Positions 32,870 to 44,318 are shown, counted from the stretch's first letter. The stretch: 64,000 nt of DNA from Blasia pusilla (GCA_050084515.1 CM114271.1:58652001-58716000), one strand, 5' to 3'. Numbers and translations are program-made. Notes: generated from the sequence alone by a model not told the origin.

Positions 32870-35510
32870 GGTCAATTTGCTAGGTACATACTTTCAGCGA
32901 AGGGGAATGGTACATCATGTAAAGATGAAGTTTGCAAGTGGAGGGTCCTTTGCCAACGGCATAAAAGTACAGGCCTATGTGAGATAACGGTGTGTAATTT
33001 GAAACACACTTGTCCGGGGCACATTCATACATGGAGGGATCCTACCCACAAGGCAAAGTGGTTATCAATGGTATTAGCAGATAGGGTTGTAAATCAACCA
33101 AGCATCCTTGTAGGTAGCCTTGTAGAAGTCCTTGTGCAGACGTACAAGAAGCAAACAACTTACTTTCCTGCGTGGAGATGCAAAGAAACATGTCGGGATT
33201 GGATGAATGGGGGTGAACGAGCAGGTTTCCATTTGATTCCTTCTTTTTCACAAAAGATAAAGGAAGCCGACCCCTTTGCCATCGCCGCTTGGGATGTTTG
33301 GAATTTAGAATCTGCCATCTTCAAGAGGCTATTTATTTTTCCATCTGCCATGAAGAACATCATTCCTTATGTGCAAAAGGTAGTTGGCTTGGATGCATGC
33401 CATACAAAGAATAGGAAGTATCCCATGCAGATTTTCATTGCGTCCATGTTGGATGGAAATGCCAATACGATCATTTTGGCATTTGGCATATCTCCTCGCG
33501 AGAAAAATGAGGAACGGGAATGGTTTTGTGCACATCTGAAGAAATCCATCCCAGCTTTAGATGATCCCAGAATTGTTTTTGTTTCAGATAGACAAAAGGG
33601 CTTTTTACATGCCGTGCGTACAATATTCCCCCAAAATATACATAGCATGTGTGCTCAACATTTGAGACAAAATGTTCGAACATGGTATGGAAAAGTTGCC
33701 GAAGAATTTTTCATTGCCCGCCTTTATGCCAGGACCAGGGAATAGGCTGCGACTATTTTGGATTTCTAATCTCTATAGGACGGCGGCTATTCACAGTAAA
33801 GACGGTTGCTATTCCCTATAGGACAATGGATAGTCACTGTTAGGACGGTTGCTATTTCCTATAGGCTATTCACTGTTAGGACGGCTGCTAATTTGATACC
33901 TTGTTAGGAGGACGGAGGCTATTTAGGATTAAATCGGTATCTAAATTCCAATCTTTTTAGGACGGAGGCTATTTTTAGCTAAATTGGCGTCTGAATTTGA
34001 ACCCTTTGTGGACGGCGGCTAATGACAGATTATTTTTTGATTGCGCTATTCACAGTTATGCAGCAACTAACAACAATTGAGGAGCTTGTTTTCCATGTAT
34101 GACATGTGGATTAACAAATTGGAAAGGCATCATATTCAACGAATAGCTAATGCAACCTCGTACATACGAGAGATAGGACCAGAGAAGTTTGCGAGGTGTG
34201 CATTCCCTTTGCCACGCTATGGCAAAGTGAGTTCAAATCTTGTAGAGGTCATAAATTCCAATCTTGTAGAGGTCATAAATTCCACCATCAAACCTATCAG
34301 GGAGGGACCTCCACTTGTCATTGCTCGTGAGTTGTGGAATTACATGATGAAAACTTACGCAGCAAGAAAAGTAGAGGCATGTCACCTAGAGAAGTTCTCC
34401 AACAAACTGACTACTTATGCACTTATTCGTTATCGAGAGAATGAAGCCAATTGTCAAAGTTTTGATGTACTAGCCTTAGATGCAACAAATGCACTTGTCA
34501 CTTCCACAACTAGTGCACACCAATTTCATGTCCGCTTGCATCATGAGTGCAGTTGTTCATGCCTAGAGTTCCAAGATACTTGTTGGCCATGTACGCATGT
34601 AATGGCTTGGGATGTCATTGCTGAAATGGACTCACAGAGACTTGTTGATCCTATCTAGACCAATGACTTCATAAGGAAGATCTACAAAAGCAATATACCG
34701 GTCGTGAAGAGTTATGAACTTTTACCATCTAGGGATTTCCGACCTCCCCTTCCTGCAGTTCGGCGTGGAAGACATCGTTATGTGCGCATTCCTGGTGGAA
34801 GAGGTGGCGAGATGCAAAGAGGAAAAGGAGGTGGTGAAGAGATTTCTTATCTTGTACATGAAGAGTTTGTGAATGAAGATGATGTTGGGAATGACCAGCA
34901 TGCGTATATCCCACCGCAAGGTCCTTTAGGTATTCGTAACGGGCGTAGGGCACCAACGACAAGGGTTGCCCGCACTTTTGAAAGACGTTGTGGCCATTGT
35001 GCACTTCAAGGGCATAATCAGAAAATGTGCCAAGTGTTGAAAGCGGACCAACTTGTAGGGAGATCTATATCTGATGTCCCAACACGAAGACGTCCCGATG
35101 CAAGTCGGTTTCTAGCAGAGTATGGAAATCAGAGTAGGCTTTACTCAGGAGTTGAAAGTTTATATTCCCAAGAGACTAGAGATACTACTGAAGAACTTAA
35201 TGTACAGGGTAGTGTTGTATCAGGGGGAAATTTGGTGCAGTCTATTATGGAGAATGTTTCCACTCCCATGGATCTTGGTAATAGCGCCTCTAATCGCATA
35301 CCAAATAGTCTAGTATTTCCGAGTGTTTCTCTTGTTTATGGGAAGTCTGAATCTGATGAAGAGTCTGATGACTTTGAGGAGCAAAATAGTGGCATATCCT
35401 TGGTAGAACTTGCTACTGATTCCCAGTGGAACCCAGAGGAAGAAGCATTTTACATTAGTTTGGCAGAGGAAGCTGCGAAAGAATGTCATATTGCAGAAAG
35501 AAATTTATAA
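32870..35510 (+). pseudogene. MULE (MURA-type) transposase core, SWIM and zinc knuckle, broken
   Basis: DDE transposase of the Mutator superfamily. First comes the Cys/His DNA-binding segment NGTSCKDEVCKWRVLCQRH to HTCPGH. The catalytic core follows: KVVGLDACHTKNRK (first Asp), FVSDRQKG (second Asp) and MCAQHLRQNVRTWYGK. After an interruption (33746-34063) come LERHHIQRIA and CAFPLPRYGKVSSNLVEVINS, then a SWIM finger CSCSC to CWPCTH near 34550-34600. A C-terminal zinc knuckle CGHCALQGHNQKMC lies near 35000. Lesions: a TAG at 33743-33745, a frame change near 34090, a TAG at 34656-34658, and an 8-residue tandem duplication (NLVEVINS) at about 34236-34283. Confidence 0.85.
33746..34063 (+). repeat. 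Motif array interrupting the transposase
   Basis: GGACGGCGGCTATTCACAG-type units in plus orientation, ending TTATGCAG, a good acceptor; the next codons, QLTTIEEL, fit the MULE family. No GT donor is visible at the left edge (CAGG-GAATAG). It is either an intron with a decayed donor or an inserted array. Confidence 0.6.
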
Positions 35511-35690
35511 ACTCAGATGGAATTGTCATTTGTAGCCCATTTGTTTCCTGGTATGCAAAATTATGATATTTGTTCATGTTGGAATGCAAAGTATGTTCTC
35601 AGTGACGTATTAATCTCACAGTGTCGTAAATATTCACAAACCAAAATGGACCAAACCAAACCAGCGGTTCAAGAACAAACAGGCTTGGAG
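35511..35690 (+). other. Spacer downstream of transposase
   Basis: Probable 3' UTR of the transposase gene. No feature is recognised. Confidence 0.4.
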
Positions 35691-37400
35691 TGACGCCTAT
35701 TCTGGATGACTGCTAATCACAGGCCGAGAGCTAAATCACCAAACGCCTTTCCTCGCTCTTCTCCTTCCTTTTTTTTTTAACTCCCTTCCCTCCCTCTCCT
35801 CCCTTCTCCGGTCGCCTTCTAATCTCACGCTCGGCGGCTAATCTATGGACGACAGCTAATCACAGACCGACGGCTATTTATTTGGACGGCTGCTAATCAC
35901 AGGCCTGCTGCTGTCCTCTAGACGGCTGCTAATCACAGGCCGACGGCTATTATCCAGATGGATGCAAATCACAGGCCGGCGGCTGTCCTCTAGACGATTG
36001 CTAATCTCAGGCCCAGTGGCTACGTCTGCACGACTACTAAACTGCCGCCGACCTTTCCTGCCTCTCCTCCCTTAATTTTTCCCTCCCCTCTCCCCTCATT
36101 CCCTTTTTTTTTACCTCCCTTCCCTATGTTATTTTTTTCCTCCCTCTCCTCCCTTCTCTATACGGCTTTTAATTTCAGGCCCGATGACTATTCTCTGGAT
36201 GGCTGCTAATCACAGGCACGGCGGCTAAGAGTGCACGGCTGCTAAAGTGCCGCCGACCTTTCCTGCCTCTCCTCCCTTAATTTTTCCCTCCCCTCTCCCC
36301 TCATTCCCTTTTTTTTTTAACCTCCCTTCCCTATGTTATTTTTTTCCTCCCTCTCCTCCCTTCTCTAGACGGCTTTTAATTTCAGGCCCGGCGGCTATTC
36401 TGTGGACGGCTGCTAATCACAGGCCCAGTGGCTAAGAGTGCACGGCTGCTAAACTTCCGCCGACCTTTCCTGCCTCTCCTCCCTTAATTTTTCCCTCCCC
36501 TCTTCCCTCGTTCTTTTTTTTTTACCTCCCTTCCCTATGTTATTTTTTTCCTCCCTTTCCTCCCTTCTCCAGACGGCTTTTAATTTCAGGCCCGGCGGCT
36601 ATTCTCTAGACGGCTGCTAATCACAGGCCCGGCGGCTAAGTTTGCACAACTGCTAAACTGTTGCCGACCTTTCCTGTCTCTCCTCCCTTAATTTTTCCCT
36701 CCCCTCTCCCCTCATTCCCTTTTTTTTTTCCTCCTTCTCCTCCCTTCTCCAGACGGCTTTTAATCTCAGGCCCGGCGGCTATTCTCTGGACGGCTGCTAA
36801 TCACATGCCCGGCGGCTAAGTTTGCACGGCTGCTAAACTGCCGCCGACCTTTCCTGCCTCTCCTCCCTTAATTTTTCCCTCCCCTCTCCCTTCATTCCCT
36901 TTTTTTTTACCTCCCTTCCCTATGTTATTTTTTTCCTCCCTCTCCTCCCTTCTCCAGACGGCTTTTAATCTCAGACCCGACGGCTATTCTCTGGACGCCT
37001 GCTAATCACAGGCTCGACGGCTATTCTCTGGATGGCTGCTAATCACAGGCCCGGTGGCTATTCTCTGGACGGTTGCTAATCTCAGGCCCGGCGGCTATTC
37101 TCGACGGGCGATTTGCTAATCACGGCCCGCGGCTATTCTCTTGACGGCCGCCAGCCTGGCGGCTATTCTCTGGACGGCTGCTAATCACAGCCCCGACGGC
37201 TATTCTCTTGACGGCTGCTAATCACAGGCCTGGCGGCTATTCTCTGGACGGCTGCTAATCACAGTCCTAACTGCTATTCTCTAGATGGTTGCTAATCACA
37301 GGCCCGACGGCTATTCTCTAGACGGCTGCTAATCACAGGCCTGGCGGCTATTCTCTGGACAGCTGCTAATCACACGCCCGGTGGCTAGTCTTTGTAGCCC
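35690..37400 (+). repeat. Large array of GGCTGCTAATCACAGGCCCGGCGGCTATTC units
   Basis: Irregular tandem units of about 37-40 bp alternating two half-motifs, GACGGCTGCTAATCACAG and GCCCGGCGGCTATTCTCTG. A second, higher-order unit of about 230-240 bp recurs between 36040 and 36960 and includes CCGCCGACCTTTCCTG plus a pyrimidine-rich stretch. The array contains no coding sequence. Confidence 0.85.
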
Positions 37401-38050
37401 AACTAGTAATTTCCTCCTTCTTTTTGTTCTCTCCTTCCTCCTTTTTTTTTTTGTCCGTCCTCCCTCTCCTCCCTTCATGTTTCCTCCATTCCCTCCTCTT
37501 TTTTTTCCCTCCCCCCTCCCTTATATTTTCCTCCCTCTCCTTCCATTTTATTTTCTTCTACACCCTCCCTCTCCTCCCTTCATGTTTCCTCCATTCCCTC
37601 ACTAATTTTTTTCCCTCCCTCTCCCTTATATTTCCCTCCCTCTCCTTCCATTTTATTTTCTTCTACACCCTCCCTCGCCTCCCTTCATGTTTCCTCCATT
37701 CCCTCACTAATCTAACCCCCCACTATTTTTTTACTCCCTCTACTTCCTTTTTATTCCTCCATTCCCTCCCTTTTTTTTTTTCACTCCCCCCTCCCTTATA
37801 TTTTCCTCCCTCTCCTTCCATTTTATTTTCTTCTACACCCTCCCTCTCCTCCCTTCATGTTTCCTCCATTCCCTCCCCCCTCCCTTATATTTTCCTCCCT
37901 GTCCTTCCATTTTATTTTCTTCTACACCCTCCCTTCATTTTTTTCCCTCTCCTTCCTCAATTTTCTCCTCCCTCCCTTTCCTAGTTTTTCCTCCCTCTCC
38001 TTCATTTTTTTTCCTCTCCTTCCTCAATTTTCTCCATCCTCCCCTTCCTC
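37400..38050 (+). repeat. Polypyrimidine tract with internal ~130-bp repeats
   Basis: About 650 bp that is almost purely C/T on the plus strand (CCTCCCTCTCCTTCC words), with internally repeated blocks such as CTTCTACACCCTCCC and CATGTTTCCTCCATTCC. The long open frames in it are products of low complexity and are not genes. Mirror-like homopyrimidine tracts can form triplex DNA. Confidence 0.85.
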
Positions 38051-39194
38051 TCAAAATTTAGCCGCTACTGAAGTGCGGCTAAGGGAGTCAGGCCGGCCTA
38101 CAGCTACGGTGCGCAGAAGGGAATCAGGCCGGCCTGCGGCTACGATACGTAGAAGGGAGTCAAGCCGACCTGCGGCTACGGTGCGGAGAAGGCAGTCTAG
38201 CCGGCCTGCGGCTATAGTGCGTACTAGGGGACGGGCTGGCGTCTAGCTATGATGCATTGAGGTTTGCACCGTCGGTAGTTCCTTGAAGCTCGACCTTGGA
38301 TATCGAATAGAAACCTGAAATGCATGCGCGCAAGTGGGCCAAGGGCAGGCACGGCCAGGACGTGAGGCCAATTTTCAGATTTCAGATTTAAGGTCAATTT
38401 TCAGATTTCACATTTCACATTTCAGGTTGAGTCCGAATAAGCTCGATTGCTTGGTGAGGGTGATGAAGGTCGAATGTGCTCCTGGGCAGATTGCGATTGC
38501 AGAGCCCAAGCGGCTACTGTGCGGATTGGGGACGAGCTTTTTGGCAGATTGCAAATGTTGAGGGACGGCTATCTTCTTGGGCGGATTGCGATTGTGGAGC
38601 TTTGGCCGCTAATGTGTGGATTTCAGACACTAGGGTCTCAAGTGCAGCCCGCGGCAGGTTTTAGGTCAAATTGATGCCATTTGAAGTGAAATGCCGGGCT
38701 TGGGGTTTCAAATTTTGACGGATGTGGGATGATTCGATGGAATAGAAAATTGGTAGGGTCTCAACCGCAGCTGGCGGCTTATTTTAGGTCAAATTGAAGC
38801 AATATGTTGTTGCAGATTTTGCTTGGTGTTGCAGATTTTGACGCAGGCGGGTAGATTCATGTGTAAAATTTCAAGATGGTAGGATCATGCCGCAGCCGGC
38901 GGCTAATTTCTAGCAAAACTTCTTGGAGTTCGGGAATTTTGATGCAGCCCGCGGTTAATTGCGATGCCCCATGTTTTTTATTCTTTCAGCTTTCAGCCGC
39001 AACCGGCGACTAATTTGCAGCCGCTGCCCATAGCCCTTACTTTTTTGATTCAGGGTCAACAGCAACGCTAGGGTCTCCAATGCAGATGGGGGCTACTTTC
39101 TAGGCATCTTGTCGTTATCACGAGTTGCGGACCGTGCTTGAAGGTGCGGATTTGACTCCCTTTGGCGGCTAATTTCTAGGAAATTTTCATTCTA
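38051..39194 (+). repeat. Diverged motif-rich region, start of the 286-bp family
   Basis: Shows CTGCGGCTACGGTGCG units at 38080-38230, then sparse CAGCCGGCGGCTAATTTC words, and from about 39052 a partial copy of the 286-bp unit (CTAGGGTCTCCAATGCAG to GGCGGCTAATTTCTAGG). The partial unit breaks off at about 39194, where a coiled-coil gene fragment begins. Confidence 0.7.
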
Positions 39195-40450
39195 GTGTGC
39201 AAAGTATCCTGATTTGAAGCCACTCCTTCTCTGCATCCTCTCTTTGCTTCAAAATCCCCTGTTTCTCCTTTTCGAGCTTCTGTCTCTCCAGACCAACCTG
39301 CTCAAAATCTCTCTGCAAGGATTCATTCGCTTCCTTGATCTTTCTCACGCTCCAACTCTTTCATAAGTCGCAATTCCCTCTCCTCATCAAGCTTGTTGAA
39401 CTACTCTCTTTCTTTCTCAATGCTTCGTTCCAGCTCTGTTCTCTGCAAGTCTACACTCCTCATAAGATCCTCCTTTTCCCTCTCCACTCTAGCAAAAAGT
39501 TCAACCCTTTCCCTTTCCATCCTCTTGATGAAAGCCTCCCTCTCTGCACTGAGATCCTCCGAATTGGTGCGGAATTGGATGTGAATCTCCTCCTTCTCCA
39601 CCCTTAATCTTTCCTCTTCAGTACAAAGCCACTATGTCATGTGCCTACTCTCCTCATCATGGTTCTCCTTATCTCTCTTCAACAGTTCCCTCTTCTCATC
39701 AAGAAGCTCCCACTCTCGTTTGAATCTTTCCTTCTCATCCTTCAGCTCATCCAACTCACTACTCAGTGCTGCTTTGTTTTGAGGAAGAACTCGTCAATTC
39801 CTTCTTGAAAGAAGCTTTTGAACTTGGAGCAATTCCTCCCTTTCTTCCTCTATGACCTTTAGCCTTTCTTTCTTTGCTTCAATATGCCGCTTTTCATCAG
39901 CTATTTGTGCTTTGAAGGCTTCCTTCTCCTCTTAGAGTAGCTGCTTTTGGTGCTCCTCCCCCATCCTTACCTCTCCTCTACAACCTCTTTCATCTCAAGA
40001 TCATGCTCTCTTTTGAGAGGAAGAAAACATCCTGAACTGTTGTCGCTCCAGGTTCAAAGGGGCCTTTAAGTCTACAATCTCCTCTTTTGAGAGTGAAAGG
40101 AGAAGACCTCTTTCTCTTCGTGAGTCTTCTCCTTTCACTCTCTAAGGTACTTTCCTCCTCCTTTACAATTCGCTCCTTTGTCTCCAGGGATTGGAACATT
40201 AGTTCCAAGTTTTCTTCCCTCTCATTCAACATATTCCCTCATTTTTTATCTTGAGCTTCACGTTGTCCAAGGCTCTCCGATGGTTCAATCTCCACCAACT
40301 TCTCTATAGCTATGTCTTTAAGGCATCAAACTCTTCCCTTTCTCGCTCTTAGCGTGTCTTTTCCTTCAAAGAAAGAAAGGCTAAAGGTCTCAACATCTTC
40401 TTTCATGGCCGAGTTGCCTTTCTTCCTCAGACGCCTCACTTCCATCTTTA
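39195..40450 (-). pseudogene. Coiled-coil protein gene fragment carried in the MULE
   Basis: The minus strand encodes heptad-rich, charged sequence across several frames: MLNEREENLELMFQSLETK (40232 downward), REAFIKRMERERVELFARVE and TELERSIEKERE (39401-39601). After a stop come DEERELRLMKELERE and then ESLQRDFEQVGLERQKLEK. Such sequence is typical of long coiled-coil proteins of nuclear lamina, cytoskeleton or centriole type; I cannot assign the family. Stops and frame changes show it is a relic. It lies between two broken edges of the 286-bp repeat, which suggests capture of a host gene segment, as in Pack-MULEs. Confidence 0.6.
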
Positions 40451-41220
40451 ACTAAATAAATGAAAACAAAACACAACATAAAGAAGGAAACACTTCCAAA
40501 TGAATATTTTGTAAGCTCCAATGAAGAGAAAGAAAATAGACTATGTCCACAGAGAGATTTAGCATGTGTTCAAGAATCAAGGTCATTGTTGCTCAACCAA
40601 AGACTCTTCCCCGAGTTTCAAGTGCCTTCAAGAATCTCCAAGCGTTCTCTTTCTTGGAGTACGATGCCTCAGTAATCCTCAATTGCTGCTCATGGAGCTC
40701 CAACTCCGCCATCAATCAACAATAAACTAGTCGGTTCCTTGAGAACAAGACGCCCGCACATCGACCACAAAGTAGTTCTACTTCCCTTAAAGAGGTAAGA
40801 AAAAGAGAACTCGAAATTTACTCATAAGGCATGGCTTCAATGCACAAACATAGCTTCTGTGAGGTGCAAAGCCACAACAGCCCACATTGACCACTGCTTG
40901 TCTACCATTCCTATCCAGCGGTGCCAAATTGCTTAGAAGCAGGCCTCGCGCCTATTCATCCTCATGTTGGTTAACCCGAGGTCAAGATCCTAACGTCTCA
41001 GGTTCTATTTTGGGTAACAGATTAAAACATTTATTAAGACCATACCTATCACGTAGGGAACTCGAGTGGAGTGGATGGTGCACTCACTGCAAAGGTGCAG
41101 GTCCAGGTTCAAGCCCGCTCACGGTGGCTAGTTTTGCACGAGCCCTTTGCACGAGTCTAACCTGGGGTTTGCCATCTTTCGTTACCCTTGCCGTGGCCCC
41201 TGACCCTAATTTCTTGGAAA
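40451..41220. other. Unassigned segment of captured DNA
   Basis: No recognisable coding region. It contains a tRNA-promoter-like pair (see 41073-41116). Near 41203-41225 it re-enters sequence resembling the repeat unit (CTAATTTCTTGGAAAATTTT), which marks the right edge of the captured block. Confidence 0.4.
41073..41116 (+). repeat. Possible tRNA-derived SINE relic (A and B boxes)
   Basis: TGGTGCACTCA (about 41077) matches the pol III A-box TRGYNNANNNG at 10 of 11 positions. GGTTCAAGCCC (about 41106) matches the B-box GGTTCRANNCC. Their spacing is about 30 bp, as in tRNA-related SINEs. No tail or target duplication was established. Confidence 0.35.
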
Positions 41221-41234
41221 ATTTTTTGATTCAC

Positions 41235-42690
41235 GGTGAGAAGAACATGCGCTAGGGTCTCCAATCTAATTTGACCGGGGGCTTTTTTTTTTCTAGGCAT
41301 CTTGTCGTTATCACCAGTTGCGGACTATGCTTGAAGGTACGGATTTGACTCCCTTTGGCGGATAATTTCTAGGAAAATTTCATGGAGTTGGCCAATTTTG
41401 ATGCCGCCGGAGGATAATTGATGCAGCCGGCGGTTAATTGCGATGCCCCATGTTTTTGATTCTTTCAACTTTCAGCCGCATCCGGCGACTAATTTTCAGC
41501 TGCGGCCCATAGCCCTTGCTTTTGTGATTCAGGGTCAGCAGCAACGCTAGAGTCTCCAATGCAGCCAGGGGCTACTTTCTAGCCATCTTGTTGTTATCAC
41601 GAGTTGCCGACCGTCCTTGAAGGTGCGGATTTGACTCCCTTTGGCGGCTAATTTCTAGGAAAATTTCATGGAGTTGGCCAATTTTGATGCAGCCGGCGGA
41701 TAATTGATGCAGCCGGCGATTAATTGCGATGCCCCATGTTTTTGATTCTTTCAACTTTCAGCCGCATCTGGCGACTAATTTTCAACCGCGGCCCATAGCC
41801 CTTGCTTTTGTGATTCAAGGTCAGCAGCACCGCTAGGGTCTCCAATGCAGCCGGGGGCTACTTTCTAGGCATCTTGTCGTTATCACAAGTTGCCGACCGT
41901 GCTTGAAGGTGCGAATTTGACTCCCTTTGCCGGATAATTTCTAGGAAAATTTCATGGAGTTGGCCAATTTAGATGCAGCCGGTGGATAATTGATGCAGCC
42001 GGCGGTTAATTGCGATGCCCCATGTTTTTTATTCTTTCAACTTTCAGCCGCATCCGGCGACTAATTTGCAACCGCGGCCCATAGCCCTTGCTTTTTTGAT
42101 TCACGGTCAGCAGCAACGCTAGGGTCTCCAATGCAGCCGAGGGCTACTTTCTAGGCATCTTGTCGTTATCACGAGTTGCGAACCGTGCTTGAAGGTGCGG
42201 ATTTGACTCCCTTTGGCGGCTAATTTCTAGGAAAATTTCATGGAGTTGGCCAATTTAGATGCAGCCGGCGGATAATTGATGGAGCCGGCAGTTAATTGCG
42301 ATGCCCCATGTTTCTAATTCTTTCAACTTTCAGCCGCATCTGGCAACTAATTTGCAGCTGCGGCCCATAGCCCTTGCTTTTTTGATTTAGGGTCAGCAGC
42401 AACCCTAGGGTCTCCAATGCAGCCGGGGGCTACTTTCTAGGCATCTTGTCGTTATCACGAGTTGCGGATTGTGCTTGAAGGTGCAAATTTGACTCCCTTT
42501 GGCGGCTAATTTCTAGGAAAATTTCATGGAGTTGGCCAATTTAGATGCAGCCAGTGGATAATTGATGCAGCCGGCGGTTAATTGCGATTCCCCCTGTTTT
42601 TGATTCTTTCAACTTTCAACCGCATCCGGCGACTAATTTGCAGCCGCGGCCCATAGCCCTTGCTTTTGTGATTCTGGGTCAGCAGCAAGG
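41235..42690 (+). repeat. Tandem array with 286-bp period
   Basis: GCTAGGGTCTCCAATGCAGC recurs at 41546, 41832, 42118 and 42404, exactly 286 bp apart, with a diverged first unit at 41251. Each unit holds several GGCGGCTAATTTC/GCCGGCGGTTAATTG motifs and ends CAGCAGCAA. The last unit runs directly into a GTAAGT splice donor at 42690. About five units are present. Confidence 0.92.
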
Positions 42691-42763
42691 TAAGTTCATG
42701 AACGCTAGGCCTAGTTGGGTTTGGTGCCTTTACCATACTAACACGCAAATTAATTTCTTGCAG
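42690..42763 (+). other. Candidate intron between repeat array and coding exon
   Basis: GCAAG|GTAAGTTC at the left and TACTAAC, a pyrimidine run, then TTGCAG| at the right make a complete intron of about 74 nt with a perfect branch-point word. It implies that the 286-bp array is transcribed as the 5' leader of the gene whose coding region starts at 42785. Confidence 0.6.
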
Positions 42764-42784
42764 GGACGACATCCAAGTCAAAGT

Positions 42785-43759
42785 ATGGAAGCAGGGTTCC
42801 CATTAAAAGATGTCATTTATCGGACAGACTTTGCTAGGTTGGAGGAAGATGTAGATAAGGACATGGTTGTTAGCATGGGAGTCGCTAGAGTGTGGGAGGT
42901 GGATTGGACCGTCTGTGATAAGGATATGGTCATAAAATTCTTGAGCACGTTCAACCCCGACACTTCAGAGGGGATGCTTCGACGAATCTACGGGCATACA
43001 ATGTCAGAGTATGCGTTATGTATCTCTCCATAACTCATAGAAAATGCTTTCCAATTCAAGCACCTTGGCTCATTCTTATCTATGGAGCGCCAACACACTG
43101 ATCAAGAGGAGCCAAGAATTTATTCCAAGTACCTCACCAAGCTGGAGAAGAATAGCCACGGATACAAGCTAGGATGTGTTGTGCCAGAGAACTTTCGAGC
43201 ACTATTATTACAACTGAATCGTTGCTTTCATTTGAAAGCAAACCCCGAGTGTGTCCCTGCAAGCATGTTATGAATGGCATGTCGGGCTTGGGAAGGGATT
43301 CCGGTGGATTGGGCAACCTATGTCTATAGGAAACTCATGCTTGATATCAGGCAAGTCCTCCGACCAAGAGCCAAGAAAGAGAAAGTGAGAGAAAGCGGAG
43401 TTGGAGTTATTTTGACCATTCTCTTCAACCATGGCGATGATCCGACCTCACATGAGGTGATTGTAGCAGAGGCCCGCCTAGTATCAGATCCGAAATTGAA
43501 AGGGAAGGCAAAGTTGAGTGGGACTCCACTGACCGAGCCCAAGAATCCTCGGAAGAGGAAAAATGCAGGAAAGGAGGAGAGTGAGCCCAAAGACAAATCA
43601 CAGGGATTGTGCATAAAATTGAAGCTACCTACCAAAGACACTACTACAGGGAAGGCACCAACTTCAGATGATATCGATGATTTTATTGCTCAAAAGAAGA
43701 TACCGAGAAAGAAGAGTTCCTCACATGGAGCCGGGAAGGAGCTTCACAATCGAAGATGA
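42785..43759 (+). pseudogene. Transposon-associated protein, two in-frame stops
   Basis: One reading frame of 325 codons from ATG 42785 (MEAGFPLKDVIYRTDF), interrupted only by TAA at 43031 and TGA at 43271. Sequence continues sensibly across both stops (ISP-stop-LIENAFQFKHLG, PASML-stop-MACRAWEGIPVDWATYV). The layout FLSTFNP, then LLLQLNRCFHL, then PVDWATYVYRKL faintly recalls the 'putative plant transposon protein' domain; this is a weak comparison. The C-terminal part is Lys-rich (NPRKRKNAGKEES), suggesting nuclear targeting. After 43759 a frame change leads into an acidic stretch (IEDEESEVSAKNPSKEES) that ends near a GTGAGG donor. Confidence 0.6.
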
Positions 43760-43854
43760 AGAATCCGAAGTCTCGGCCAAAAACCCAAGTAAAGAAGAAA
43801 GTGAGGGTTCTTACCATTTGTATTCATTTTGTTTTAGATTCTTGGCTATATGCA

Positions 43855-44318
43855 TGAACGGCGGCTATTCACAGCCGAGGGCACTTGCAAGCATTAACTT
43901 TCCTTGAGTAGGCTATTCACAAAGAGGTTATAAAGTTCTCGCACTAACATGCACCGGCTGCTACTCTCAGCCGTAGAAATTAATAACAAAGATGAACAAG
44001 AACCAGCGTCTATTCTTTGCCAAAGGATAAGGCAACTAATAGCAAAGGGCATAAACTATTCTCAGCCAAAGCGCAAGTAGACTAAAATCAGCCGGCGGCG
44101 GCTATTCACAGCCTTTGCACAAGGATGCAAGAATGAACCGGCATCTATTATAGCAGAAGCCGGCGGCTATTTTAATTCTCTGGATGGCGACTAAGAGCAG
44201 CCGCCGGTGACTATTCACAACCTTTGGACAAGGCTACCAAAATGAGCCGGCGTCTATTCTAGCACAGGGCGGCGACTATGCACTCTCTTTGGACTACAAA
44301 AAATCGCAGCCGGAGGGG
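43855..44318 (+). repeat. CGGCTATTCACAGCC motif array left of nested retrotransposon
   Basis: Loose units such as GCCGGCGGCTATTCACAG and GGCGTCTATTCTAGC. The array is cut at GGAGGGG by the retrotransposon and resumes at 50863 with GGGGCTATTCAAAGCC. Removing the insertion restores a normal array unit. Confidence 0.8.

Noticed and set aside
37381-38246. Two overlapping open frames of 129-186 codons rich in Phe, Pro, Ser and Leu
   Set aside because: They are translations of the polypyrimidine tract, open because of base composition, with no domain.
35690-42690. Regularly spaced repeats that could suggest a CRISPR array
   Set aside because: The context is plant nuclear DNA, the units are tandem and imperfect without unique spacers, and no cas genes are present.
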